Part shown: piece by piece, positions 11,710 through 22,176 of the stretch
Layout: each line of letters starts with the position of its first letter
Numbering within the stretch: the stretch's first letter is position 1
Source of the DNA: Eucalyptus grandis
Taxonomy: Eukaryota > Streptophyta > Magnoliopsida > Myrtales > Myrtaceae
Reading direction: 5' to 3'
DNA length: 64,000 nucleotides
Assembly (NCBI RefSeq): GCF_016545825.1
Contig: NC_052615.1
Span: 20,700,520 to 20,764,519, forward strand
The notes under the pieces: generated by a model
Databases searched by the model: none
Told to the model about the DNA's origin: nothing
What the model saw: the letters and a program-made list of their open reading frames with translations, nothing else
Position numbers and translations under genes: made by a program

Positions 11710-12175
11710 CTACAATGCAGCACAACAAATCAAAGTGATCATGAGAAGATATAACCTAACAGTAGTCGTACGAAAATTCAAAAGAACAAGGAAACTTTAA
11801 AAAGCCACCAAATCGGTCTAAGGCCATAAACTACGCAAACATTACATGCATTCTCTATGCGGGAATTGAAGGGAGGCCAAAGCCGTCACATGATGAACAT
11901 TACATGAGAATACTTACGAAACATGGGGATTTGTTCGATCCATGGCGGACTCAATATACTGGAAACCTTTTCAACCACCATATCCACCAGACGCCTGCTC
12001 ATATATAGTACAAAAGCAATATTAGGGTACAGTTTGATCCCTTCGTTTCCCTAACTCTATTGATTGCAAAACGGTCATTCCCATCCAAAAGTGCACAGGC
12101 TTTGTATGCAGATTTATGACGAATCTGACAAATATAGATTCGTAAAATTGTAGATAAATACATATATGTACATAC

Positions 12176-12663
12176 CCATCAGCAACGTCCCGTGATGACC
12201 ATCCTTTAATCCTCGCGACAGACCTCAGCGCTTCCCTCCATTCTTCCACTTGTTCCGGCGTATGGTGTTTCGCCAGTTCACTAAAACCCTTTCCAAACTC
12301 CCCGGTTTGGTTATATACATCAGAGACATCCACGTCATAGAATATAGGGAGAATTAGTTTGCGCTGATCTGCCTTGCCGCATTTCACGATCTCGGTGAGT
12401 TCGCGCAAGCACCATTCGCTACTCGCATAATTTCCGGAGATGACGGCGATGGCGATTTTAGAATACGCGATGGCCTGCAAAAGCCCTGGCCCTATCTGCT
12501 CGCCGAGGAGATCGGGGTCGTCCTTGAACACGGAGAATTTAGCAGCTACCAGCGCGTTATAAAGGTGATGAGTGAAGCCGTTGCGAGTGTCTACCCCATT
12601 GAAATTCAAGAACACATCGTAGTTCGGACGGACAGCTGCAGCGCAGCGGTTTGCAACGTGCAT
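12176..12663 (-). CDS. TIR domain 1 exon
   Basis: The start is taken at ATG 12663 (MHVANRCAAAV). The open frame extends upstream to about 12760 but without another ATG, and an in-frame TGA closes it. The TIR motifs appear in order: YDVFLNFNGVDTRNGF (FRG changed to FNG, the DTR retained), the BB-loop region KDDPDLLGEQI, AIAVISGNYASS, WCLRELTEI with the conserved glutamate used for NAD hydrolysis in plant TIRs, and ILPIFYDVDVSDVYNQTGEF. The exon ends at the canonical post-TIR border KGWSSRDVADG. It looks like a full-length, potentially active TIR. Confidence 0.85.
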
Positions 12664-12720
12664 CAGCAAACCGCCGAAATTGCCACTCCCAGGGACGGCC
12701 TTTCTTTTCCCACTCGGTAC

Positions 12721-12782
12721 AGTCACAGTTGATCTGCTCAAATCATTACTTTGCGAGCGCTCAGATCAGATCAACTGTGACT
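12721..12782. repeat. Perfect 16-bp inverted repeat upstream of the TIR gene
   Basis: agtcacagttgatctg at 12721-12736 is the exact reverse complement of 12767-12782, with a 30-bp loop. It lies 58 bp upstream of the chosen start codon, so it would fall in the promoter or leader. It could form a hairpin or be a remnant of a small element. Confidence 0.7.
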
Positions 12783-13957
12783 CGAAGAGCAAGAACCCGG
12801 GCAGATGCTTACGTCCAGTCCAAGTGCACCCTCAACGAGAAGGTTCCCCCTCCTTCTCGTGGCCCTCTTGTGTTGTGTTGCGTTTGATTTTGGGCGTTAG
12901 CTGCGGGTGCTTCGATCGGTCCTTTCGGGTTGCGTCTGCTTGTGGGAATTCAACTCGGATGGCTCGCGGGTAGAAGGGACGACAGACGGAGCCGTTGCGG
13001 TAGCATGCCTGGACCGAGCCGTAGCTTCGGGAGGCCCGAACTAAGGGACGCAGCAGCTTCGGGACCTGTAAGGAGGAGGGGGGCTGGCTCGGAGTTCGCG
13101 AAAGATCTTCGGGAGAAGGAGACGAGGCTGACTAGCGGGGGAGGGGTATGGGAGCTTGCCGGATCATGGCTCACTTATAAAGTGGATAGACCACCAATCA
13201 TTTATTCTTTTCTTTTTTTTTTTGGTCGGTCACCAATCATTTATTCAATGAAGACAAAAAAAGGCCAGACTTTCATATATGTCAATCTTAGATTTTAATG
13301 GTCGTTAAGAAAAATAAAAGGGGAAATAGACAGAGGAAATGAAGATGGCACAGGGCAGCCGCGTTTCGGGCGGAGAGACGGGGAGGTGAGGTGGCTGCCT
13401 CCACAAATGCTCATTACAGATTCTAATGGTTGTAGTGGACGGTTTCAGCAAATCGGTTGGAGCTTCATGATAATACAAGTTGAAATCCTTCGGATCAGCC
13501 GCTGAAAAGTAGTTCCCATTGGAAAAGCGAGAGGCCTATTAACGGAAGGCATATCACTAGATTGTTCGGTTCAATAATTGGGAAGCTAAGCACTTTAGAA
13601 AGGATTGACCGAGAGAATGTCTTTTTTTTTTTTTTTTTTCGTGAACTAGATTCTAATAAACAACAATCTTCTTACTAAGATACCAGGATTCCACGAATCA
13701 GGTGGAAAATTGTCCGCATAGCAGGGTGGGGAAGAAAATGAGGAGGCGGGGGAGCTGGTGGTGGCGTGGGGGAAGGGGGGAGGAGGAGAGAGAGAGAGCA
13801 GGGAAGAAACTGAGGGGACAGGGGTGATTGATGGGGGCGGGGAGCAGGTGGTGGCGTGAGGGAAGGGGAGGGGGAGAGAGAGAGAGCAGCAAAGAATTTG
13901 AGCACTGTTCACTGTTCAGAATTTGAGTAAAAATAGGTGGGTATTGGGACTTTGGAG
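12783..13957. other. Intergenic, with low-complexity duplications
   Basis: A GC-rich stretch (12783-13160) is followed by a T-run flanked by a duplicated accaatcatttattc (about 13190-13250). A GA-rich block (13750-13895) holds two imperfect copies of a ~50-bp tggtggtggcgtg...gagagagagcag unit. No gene was recognised; the Pro/Ser-rich minus-strand ORFs here are products of the GA-rich bias. Confidence 0.4.
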
Positions 13958-14094
13958 AAACAGGCAAAAATTTGGAAACTTTGTGGTAAAAGCAGGTCCA
14001 GAGAAGATATCTCTTGCCAAGGAATGCAGAGAGGCTCTTCAATCTGGGATTAAATTATTAGCCGATGCTGTTTCTGTTACCATAGGACGTAAAG
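13958..14094 (+). pseudogene. Chaperonin-60 alpha-like exon fragment
   Basis: One exon reads VVKAGPEKISLAKECREALQ and then SGIKLLADAVSVTIGRKG, ending at a GT donor (14095). This matches the mature N-terminus of plastid chaperonin-60 alpha, probably the CPN60A2 type. In the family the end reads TLGPRG or TLGPKG; here the nucleotide-contacting Pro is Arg. No next exon (RNVVL) is present before the Copia insertion at 14498. The gene is therefore truncated within its following intron or is a remnant; the rest could lie beyond the retrotransposons. Upstream no clear transit-peptide exon was found. Confidence 0.7.
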
Positions 14095-14497
14095 GTGTGT
14101 GGACTCTTCTTTTTCTACTGCTTAATTCCTGTTTCTGTCAATTTAATCTTGGAATCATTTGTTTATTTCATCATTTATATATTGTGGAGGGTTGTGCTGG
14201 AGTTGGAGAAATGTAGTGGCCATTTGGACAGAGTGAGATATTGCGCGTTCGCTTCTTAGTTATGAGGGAGTTGGCTGGTCGAGTTTTGTGCAACATTGGA
14301 GTTGAGAGTAATCTTGATGGTGTACAGGCAGAGCTGTGCTCTTTTAGCTTGAGCTGGCCATATGAACTTCTCCTTTTCTCAAGAGGCCAATGCTCGATGT
14401 TAGCAACCTTTTATTCCAACATTTCAAGCCGACTGTGTTATCTTGCTTTCCTGATTCCATTGTTATTCTTTTCTTCATTATCTCTTTTGTTGCTCCA
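14095..14497 (+). other. Intron remnant between the chaperonin exon and the Copia LTR
   Basis: T-rich sequence after the chaperonin donor with no recognisable exon. It ends where the Copia 5' LTR begins. Confidence 0.45.
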
Positions 14498-15205
14498 TGT
14501 TATAATTATGGTTATAATTATGGTTAATGGATCAACGAATGCTAATAAATTAAGATACATATTTTCTATTCACGTATCTCTTTTGGATTCATGAATTTCT
14601 TAAACTTTTCCGTTCACGTATCTATTGAATTCATGAATTTTCTAGATTCATGTATATTTTAGTTCATGTATTTATTGAGTTCACGAATCTCTTGAATTCA
14701 CATATCTCTGAATTTGTGAATCTCTTGAATTCATGTATCTCTTGATTTATGAATTTCGTGGATACACGCGTCTATTTAATTCATGTATCTCTTCTATACA
14801 TGAACTAAAAATCTCTATAAATAGATGGGAGCATAGAGCTTCATTATGGTTTTTTGGTTTTTCCGACTCAATTCCAAAAAGGCTTTGATACACTTTTCTA
14901 CTTTTCTGATTTTTTGAGTGTGCTGGTTCAATTGAACGGTTCGACTGAGTCCTGTTTGCATAGTGTTTTCTGATTTTTCTGAGTGTGCTGGTTCAATTGA
15001 ACGGTTCGATTGAGTCATGTTTGCATAGTGCTAATCCAAACAGGTTCGAGGTGTTGTATCTTGAGAGGCATAGTTTGTGAATTTACGGAGCACTATTGGC
15101 ATGAACTAATTGCCTTAAGGAAATTCGGATATCCGTACCTCACCTCCAATTTCATGTTTTGATTGCAACAAACAGTTTGTGTTTTTTTTGGATTATTTTC
15201 CAACA
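14498..15205 (+). repeat. Copia 5' LTR (708 bp)
   Basis: Starts TGTTATAATTATGG and ends TTTTCCAACA. Relative to the 3' LTR it has two internal tandem duplications: a 12-bp one (14501-14512/14513-14524) and a ~64-bp one (14902-14965/14966-15030). Together they explain its 75-bp excess. The U3 part is a series of diverged ~25-bp units (attcatgtatctctt-like). A TATAAATAG box lies at 14816-14824. Confidence 0.92.
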
Positions 15206-15258
15206 ATCTTAAGGCAATTAGCTTACTCACGGTTTGTTGTTCTTGCCAGATTATTGAG

Positions 15259-16350
15259 ATGGCTAAAAACAACCAAGTGCCCTTCAATGTCCCGAATATT
15301 TCAGGAGACGTTCCTATGGTCGATTCGATCGTTGCTATGGAAGATGTTCAATCCTTAGGGTTTGAATTTGTAGCAGCCAATGCTACGGGCCCTTGGGCTA
15401 ACACCAATTTTGGTGGTGCGGGTACAAGTCATACGACTGGTATGCCCGGGACTGTTTTTCGGAACAGTACAAGCCAAATGGCTTTTGGCTCTGTTTCTGG
15501 AGGGATAGTTCAACGAACTTTGCCTATTGTGATAGCAACGCCTCCAGTTACAGCTAATGAGAAACCGGAGAAATTTACTGGAATGGGCTTTAAACAGTGG
15601 CAGCAGAAGATGTTCTTCTATCTGACCATGCTCAATTTGGCGAAATATTTATTGGAGGTGTGCCCGATAATTAGTCTAAACGAGCAAGATGTCATGACAC
15701 TCGGTGCATTGGAGGCTTGGAATCATGGGGACTTCTTATGCCAAAATTATATCCTTAATTGTTTAGTGAATTCTCTTTATAATGTTTATTGTAATATTGA
15801 ATTTGCTAAATAGTTATGGGAGTCCTTAGAAAAGAAATACAAGACTGAGGACACTGACACCAAGAAATTTGTGGTTGCCAAATTCTTGGACTACAAGATG
15901 ATGGATTCTAAATCTGTCATGAGTCAGGTTCAAGAATTACAATTAATTCTGAGTGACATCTTTGCTGAGGGAATGATACTTAGTGAATCATTCCAAGTGG
16001 CGGCTATGGTTGAGAAACTACCTCTACGCTGATCAGACTTCAAAAATTATTTGAAGCACAAACGGAAGGAGATGAGCCTTGAAGATCTCATTTTGCGCCT
16101 CAGAATCGAGGAGGACAATAGAAGGAGTGCGAATCCTTCTTCTGAGTCAAAGGCCAACGTTGTTGAATCTTCCAAATCCAAGCAAGATAGAAAAGGGAAT
16201 ATGCCTTTTCAAGGAAAAGGCAAGTAGAAGGAGCAGTTCCAGAAATTCCAAGGGACGTGTTTTATATACAACAAGCTCGGCCATCGTGCTAAGGATTGCA
16301 AGAAGCGCCCGAAAAAAGACAAGAACGATGGTGCAGCCCAGCAACTGAAT
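15259..16350 (+). pseudogene. gag: Copia gag, broken
   Basis: ATG 15259 opens MAKNNQVPFNVPNISGD. A Copia Gag core follows (KPEKFTGMGFKQWQQKMFFY, then LAKYLLEV), with in-frame stops at 15811 (TAG), 16030 (TGA) and 16225 (TAG). A nucleocapsid zinc knuckle lies at 16258-16299 (CFIYNKLGHRAKDC); its second Cys is replaced by Tyr (16267-16269). Gag packages the RNA in virus-like particles; this copy cannot make a full product. Confidence 0.85.
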
Positions 16351-16719
16351 TTGACAGAACATGACAATATTAAGAGACTGTCATCTGCTGTGGTAATGTC
16401 CGAAGTATCTTTGGTGTCGAACACTAATGGCTGGTGGCTAGACACGGGTGCCACAAATCACATCTGTACAGATAAACACATGTTCTCATCTTATAAGAAG
16501 GTTGAAGAAGATGAGAAGTTTTATATGGCTAACTCTGCATCAGCAAAGATTGCCGGAAGAGGAAAGGTGATCCTGAAGTTTACATCTAGCAAGGAGGTCG
16601 CCCTGCTGAATGTGCTGCATGTACCGGAGATTTGGAAAAATCTAATTTCTAGCCCTATACTTGTCAAGAAGGGTTTCAAAGTTGTATTTGAATCTGACAA
16701 GTTTGTACTTTCAAAATGA
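16351..16719 (+). pseudogene. Copia aspartic protease region
   Basis: In the same frame as gag. It contains WWLDTGATNHIC, the DTGA active-site motif of retroelement proteases (codons from 16441), followed by the usual Copia segment LNVLHVPEIWKNLIS. The frame stops with TGA at 16717. The protease would cleave the Gag-Pol polyprotein. Confidence 0.85.
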
Positions 16720-16722
16720 GGG

Positions 16723-17487
16723 ATGTATGTGGGGAAAAGGTACTTGTGTAATGACCTGTTTAAGGCCAATGTGGCTGTTATTGATGTAAACTCAAAGTAT
16801 GTGTACCCAAGGACTATTAACAAAGAAAGGTCTTCAGTTTACACTGTTGTGTCTCCTTATCTATGGCATGGTAGATTAGGACATGTAAACTATGGTACGA
16901 TGAAAAGAATAGCAAATTTGGGGTTAATTCCAAGATTTGAGTTGAATGTCCGTTACAAGTGTGAGACTTGTGTTGAAGCCAAGTTTGCCAAGAAACCTTT
17001 CAAATCCATTGAAAGATCAAGTGAACCTCTACAATTAATCCATAGTGATTTGTAGAATGTAGAGGTGGAAAGAAGTATACTTCATCACATTTGTGGATGA
17101 CTGTACTAGATTTTGCTATGTTTATTTACTAATTAGCAAAGATGAGACTATGAGCATGTTTGTCAAGTATAAAAATGAAGTTGAAAACCAACTTGATAAA
17201 CGGATCAAAGTGCTTAGATCTGATAGATGAGGAGAATACAGTTCAATCAATTTGAAAGAGTTTTGTGCTAGTTTTGGAATAATTCTCCAAACGACTGCAC
17301 CTTATACTCCACAACAAAATGGAGTTGCTGAACGATTGAACATGACACTAAAGGAGATGGCTAACGTCATGCTTTTGAGTTCAGGTTTACCTCAGAACTT
17401 ATGGGGGGCTAATTTTAACTGCAAATTATATTCTTAATAAAATACCCCACAAAAAGACAGGTAAAACTCCATATGAGTTATGGAATG
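16723..17487 (+). pseudogene. Copia integrase, N-terminal and core part, interrupted
   Basis: Begins with the integrase zinc-binding region (WHGRLGHVNYGTMK and later CETCVEAKFAKKPF, giving the HHCC pattern) and LIHSDL with the first catalytic Asp. After a TAG at 17053 and a frame change, the core continues with the second Asp region (LRSDR before a stop) and TPQQNGVAERLNMT with the catalytic Glu. The coding is cut at 17487 by the nested array; the C-terminal part resumes at 51151. Confidence 0.88.
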
Positions 17488-18331
17488 TGAGAGTGCTAGT
17501 ATGAACAAAATAAAGGAGTTAGGGAAGAGAATAAGAACACGAGATTTATAGTGGTTCGGCTTAATCCAAGCCTACGTCCACTCTCCCACGATAATAGCCT
17601 TCTTGGCTGGATTTCACTATGCAATCAACAAGAGATTACAACTCCGAGTGCAAATACTTAGTAGTAGATCACACTATCTCACTAAGTCACTCTCTTGGTA
17701 TTTCTCTCACGATTACAAACGTTTAAGCTCTCAAGAGACAAGTATATGATCTAAAGTCGCTTAGACTTTGGAATTATAAATTCTACGCTCCGTCTCTTAC
17801 TTGCTCATTGGTCCATGATCTCTTAAATACTCCTCCACTTCCAAACTACCGTTGGACAGTATCCGGAGAATCGTCTTCCAATATACCCATTGGACAGCTC
17901 TGTATCTTAGAAGATTTGGTAGCCGTTGAGTGACAAAGGTAAAATCCCAAATTGATTCCGATCGCCCATACAAACGAAATCTTGGTTTCCATAAGTAAAG
18001 CTTCTTCGTATAGAAAGATCTTGTCTTCAATCAAATCAATCTTGATGTGGAATCCAAACCAGATCACTAGCCGTTGTATGATTGGGCTTGAGTTACGATT
18101 CATTGAATCTGGATGTAAAGTCTGAGTCTTGAGACTTTACGATATGAGTCTTGAGACTTTACAAATTACCTGGGTCTTTAGACTTTAAGTCTTGAGTCTG
18201 CGTCTTCGGACTTTGATAATATCCTTTACATGTTCTATCATCTGCATGGTCTATTACTCAACCATCAAACATGTTAGTAGCCTTTGATTTATTTTGTCAT
18301 CTTCAAAACATCATAAGGGATTTCCCTAACA
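17488..18331 (-). repeat. Array LTR 1 (leftmost)
   Basis: Outer left LTR, preceded by the target duplication copy gaatg. It has the private insertion acaaattacctggg where others read acaacctggg. Confidence 0.92.
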
Positions 18332-18346
18332 ATCTCCCCCTTTTTG
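18332..18346 (-). other. Polypurine tract, unit 1
   Basis: On the minus strand CAAAAAGGGGGAGAT abuts the LTR start TGTTAGGG. This is the plus-strand priming site, repeated next to every LTR except the right outer one, where it is replaced by the target site. Confidence 0.85.
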
Positions 18347-19126
18347 ATGATGACAAAACAATCTCTGAATATGCAGATTTGTAAACATGCTTTTAAAAAT
18401 ATTAATTTAAATCAAAGGATATCAGAAGATTGCAAATAAATTGAGCATAAGAATATATAGAAAAATAATCGCAGCTCAATATTATGCCATAGATAATATC
18501 AACCAATCAGCACATATGCATATTCATAACTTCTCCCCCTTTTTGTCATAATCAAAAAGCGATAATGATGGATTCACGTAGAAAATATGACATATAATTT
18601 CCAAAAGATCAGCTTTTATAAAGTAAATCGAATATTGAAGATATGCAATATAGCTCACTTCAATCATATCAGCAAATATCCAATAAAATCACGGATGCAT
18701 CATGAAATTCACGTACCATTTTTGTCATAAAAGATTTGTTAATGACAAAAGGTAATAAGAGATGCACTAACCGGATTTTTGTAGAATAAATTCTGACACA
18801 ATTACCTTTCCTTCCATCCATAATAAGATCACGATCAATCAAAAAGATTTTTCCATAATTGATCAAAGCTCCCCCTCAATTTGTTGCCTTTTGAGGTGAT
18901 CACGATTCTTTTCCTTTTCTTTTGGATTCGATTTCTCCCCCTTGATTTCCTCATTAGATTCTCGAGTCTGTTCGAGAATCGGACTACGATACGAGTCTCT
19001 GTCGAGTTAGACTCGGATTCTGAATGTGCCATCAAGCATAGATTTCTTTGCTCATCATCTTCTTTCATGATTCTTTTCTGGCCATTATGCTTGTATTGAC
19101 TTCTTCCACTGAATTTCCTTTCTTTT

Positions 19127-19771
19127 CTACTCAGCTTCGGGATCTTCATCGTTAAGTTGCTCCACTTCATAGGATTGAAGAGTGCCGATCAATTCATCAA
19201 CGGTGAGTGGCATAATCCTTTGAGTCTCCCGGATTGAGGTCTTGACATGGTTCCAATCTTTTGAGAGACCTCGCAAGAGTTTGTTGACCTTCATTGGGGC
19301 AGAAATTTGCTGACCTTGATATGCTAAACCATTTACAATTTCTGTAAAACGCTAAACATATCTCCAATCGATTCTCCTTGCTTCATCTTGAAGGATTCAT
19401 ATTGGCCAAGCAAGAAGTTTACTTTTGTCTCTTTTACACGATCGGTTCCTTCATATGTAACATGAAGTTTATCCCAAACTTCTTTTGCTGTTTCACATGA
19501 AGAGATTCTATTATATTCAGCAAAGAGATAAAGCGCAATATAAAGAATAAATAGCTTTTGCATCAAGCGCTTCTCTTTTGGACAACTCCGTCCGAGACAT
19601 AGGAGCGATGGGATTGATTCCTCTTTCCACAACATCCCATTGTAAGAGATCTCTGGATCTTAGGAATGCTTTCATTTTGTTCTTCCATACGTCGTATTCC
19701 TTTCCATCAAAATACGGTGGCCTTGTGTTGCTTTGCCCTTCCATAAGTCTTGGTGCCAACATACTAGCCAT
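19127..19771 (-). pseudogene. gag: Gag-like ORF, unit 1, frameshifted
   Basis: Starts MASMLAPRLMEGQS. An extra A in the cagcaaagag run (near 19522) and a lost G in aaaacgctaaac (near 19351) put the middle of the ORF out of frame between them. Confidence 0.88.
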
Positions 19772-19833
19772 AAAAGATCTTTAGCTCAAAGTAAAAACAC
19801 TTTTATAAACCGAGCACTTGGCTCGATACCAAT

Positions 19834-20678
19834 TGAGAGTGCTAGTATGAACAAAATAAAGGAGTTAGGGAAGAGAATAAGAACACGAGATTTATAGTGG
19901 TTCGGCTTAATCCAAGCCTACGTCCACTCTCCCACGATAACAGCCTTCTTGGCTGGATTCCACTATGCAATCAACAAGAGATTACAACTCCGAGTGCAAA
20001 CACTTAGTAGTAGATCACACTATCTCACTAAGTCACTCTCTTGGTATTTCTCTCACGATTACAAACGTTTAAGCTCTCAAGAGACAAGTATATGATCTAA
20101 AGTCGCTTAGACTTTGGAATTATAAATTCTACGCTCCGTCTCTTACTTGCTCATCGGTCCATGATCTCCTTAAATACTCCTCCACTTCCAAACTACCGTT
20201 GGACAAGTATCCCGGAGAATCGTCTTCCAATATACCCATTGGACAGCTCTGCATCTTAGAAGATTTGGTAGCCGTTGAGTGACAAAGGTAAAATCCCAAA
20301 TTGATTCCGATCGCCCATACAAACGAAATCTTGGTTTCCATAAGTAAAGCTTCTTCGTATAGAAAGATCTTGTCTTCAATCAAATCAATCTTGATGTGGA
20401 ATCCAAACCGGATCACTAGCCGTTGTATGATTGGGCTTGAGTTACGATTCATTGAATGCGGATGTAAAGTCTGAGTCTTGAGACTTTACGATATGAGTCT
20501 TGAGACTTTACAACCTGGGTCTTTAGACTTTAAGTCTTGAGTCCGGCAGTCTTCGGACTTTGATAATATCCTTTACATGTTCTATCATCTGCATGGTCTA
20601 TTACTCAACCATCAAACATGTTAGTAGCCTTTGATTTATTTTGTCATCTTCAAAACATCATAAGGGATTTCCCTAACA
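19834..20678 (-). repeat. Array LTR 2
   Basis: Carries ggacaagtatccc, shared with LTR 5, and gaatgcgg in place of gaatctgg. Confidence 0.92.
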
Positions 20679-21298
20679 ATCTCCCCCTTTTGATGATGAC
20701 AAAACAATCTCTGAATATGCAGATTTGTAAACATGCTTTTAAAAATATTAATTTAAATCAAAGGATATCGAAGATTGCAAATAAATTGAGCATAAGAATA
20801 TATAGAAAAATAATCGCAGCTCAATATTATGCCATAGATAATATCAACCAATCAGCACATATGCATATTCATAACTTCTCCCCCTTTTTGTCATAATCAA
20901 AAAGCGATAATGATGGTTCACGTAGAAAATATGACATATAATTTCCAAAAGATCAGCTTTTATAAAGTAAATCGAATATTGAAGATATGCAATATAGCTC
21001 ACTTCAATCATATCAGCAAATATCCAATAAAATCACGGATGCATCATGAAATTCACGTACCATTTTTGTCATAAAAGATTTGTTAATGACAAAAGGTAAT
21101 AAGAGATGCACTAACCGGTTTTGTAGAATAAATTCTGACACAATTACCTTTCCTTCCATCCATAATAAGATCACGATCAATCAAAAAGATTTTCCATAAT
21201 TGATCAAAGCTCCCCCTCAATTTGTTGCCTTTTGAGGTGATCACGATTCTTTTCCTTTTCTTTTGGATTCGATTTCTCCCCCTTGATTTCCTCATTAG

Positions 21299-21372
21299 AT
21301 TCTGAGTCTGGTTCAGAATCAGACTCTGATTCTGAGTCTCTGTCTGAGTTAGACTCAGATTCTGAATGTGCC
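21299..21372 (-). repeat. Ser/Asp/Glu-rich repeat, best-preserved example (unit 2)
   Basis: Repeated ctgagtc/cagaatc motifs encode alternating Ser-Glu and Ser-Asp (SESESDSEPDSESNEE) after NLCLMAH, a phrase typical of Copia polyproteins downstream of the nucleocapsid. It is the most variable segment between units. Confidence 0.75.
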
Positions 21373-21468
21373 ATCAAGCATAGATTTCTTTGCTCATCAT
21401 CTTCTTTCATGATTCTTTTCTGGCCATTATGCTTGTATTGACTTCTTCCACTGAATTTCCTTTCTTTT

Positions 21469-22112
21469 CTACTCAGCTTCGGGATCTTCATCGTTAAGTT
21501 GCTCCACTTCATGGGATTGAAGAGTGCCGATCAATTCATCAACGGTGAGTGGCATAATCCTTTGAGTCTCCCGGATTGAGGTCTTGACATGGTTCCAATC
21601 TTTTGAGAGACCTCGCAAGAGTTTGTTGACCTTCATTGGGGCAGAAATTTGCTGACCTTGATATGCTAAACCATTTACAATTTCTGTAAAACGGCTAAAC
21701 ATATCTCCAATCGATTCTCCTTGCTTCATCTTGAAGGATTCATATTGGCCAAGCAAAGTTTACTTTTGTCTCTTTTACACGATCGGTTCCTTCATATGTA
21801 ACATGAAGTTTATCCCAAACTTCTTTTGCTGTTTCACATGAAGAGATTCTATTATATTCAGCAAGAGATAAAGCGCAATATAAAGAATAAATAGCTTTTG
21901 CATCAAGCGCTTCTCTTTTGGACAACTCCGTCCGAGACATAGGAGCGATGGGATTGATTCCTCTTTCCACAACATCCCATTGTAAGAGATCTCTGGATCT
22001 TAGGAATGCTTTCATTTTGTTCTTCCATACGTCGTATTCCTTTCCATCAAAATACGGTGGCCTTGTGTTTGCTTTGCCCTTCCATAAGTCTTGGTGCCAA
22101 CATACTAGCCAT
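21469..22112 (-). pseudogene. gag: Gag-like ORF, unit 2, frameshifted
   Basis: An extra T (gtgtttgc, near 22068) and a two-base loss (gccaagcaaagttt, near 21755) break the frame. Confidence 0.88.
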
Positions 22113-22162
22113 GAAAGATCTTTAGCTCAAAAGTAAAAACACTTTTATAAACCGAGCACTTG

Positions 22163-22174
22163 GCTCTGATACCA
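22163..22174 (-). other. Primer-binding site (initiator tRNA-Met), unit 2
   Basis: Minus strand TGGTATCAGAGC, two bases inside the LTR end, complementary to the 3' end of initiator methionine tRNA. The same site precedes each LTR on the plus strand; units 1, 5, 11 and 12 have a one-base loss (ctcgatacc) within it. Confidence 0.9.
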
Positions 22175-22176
22175 AT

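Larger units (their letters stand above)
9871..12663 (-). pseudogene. TIR-TIR-zinc finger-membrane gene, probably frameshifted
   Basis: Five minus-strand exons are inferred: 12663-12176, 11994-11918, 11709-11257, 11185-11111 and 10419-9871. The first three join in one open frame with GT-AG borders: GATGG|GTATGT to gagcag|GCGTC, then GTTTC|GTAAGT to ttgtag|GGAAG. The order is TIR domain 1, a short linker ending PPWIEQIPMF, TIR domain 2, a GGELADVVRQH linker, then a RanBP2-type zinc finger and two hydrophobic segments. No NB-ARC or LRR is seen. Joining exon 3 to exon 4 needs a one-base shift near 11312-11318, and exon 4 to exon 5 needs another at the donor near 11110; both look like single-base losses. 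TIR domains in plants are NAD-cleaving immune signalling modules. An intact gene with base-call errors, a recent pseudogene, or two adjacent genes are all possible. Confidence 0.55.

Noticed and set aside
13646..14042. Pro/Ser-rich minus-strand ORFs
   Set aside because: Products of the GA-rich duplicated block; no family resemblance.
17846..18103. Minus-strand 85-107-codon ORF inside every array LTR (starts MNRNSSPII)
   Set aside because: It lies wholly in LTR sequence, its end varies with small indels between copies, and it resembles no known family. Its conservation is explained by copy similarity.
19578..19784. Plus-strand 68-codon ORF repeated in nearly every array unit
   Set aside because: It is the antisense shadow of the Gag ORF and has no recognisable protein features; recurrence follows from repetition of the unit.
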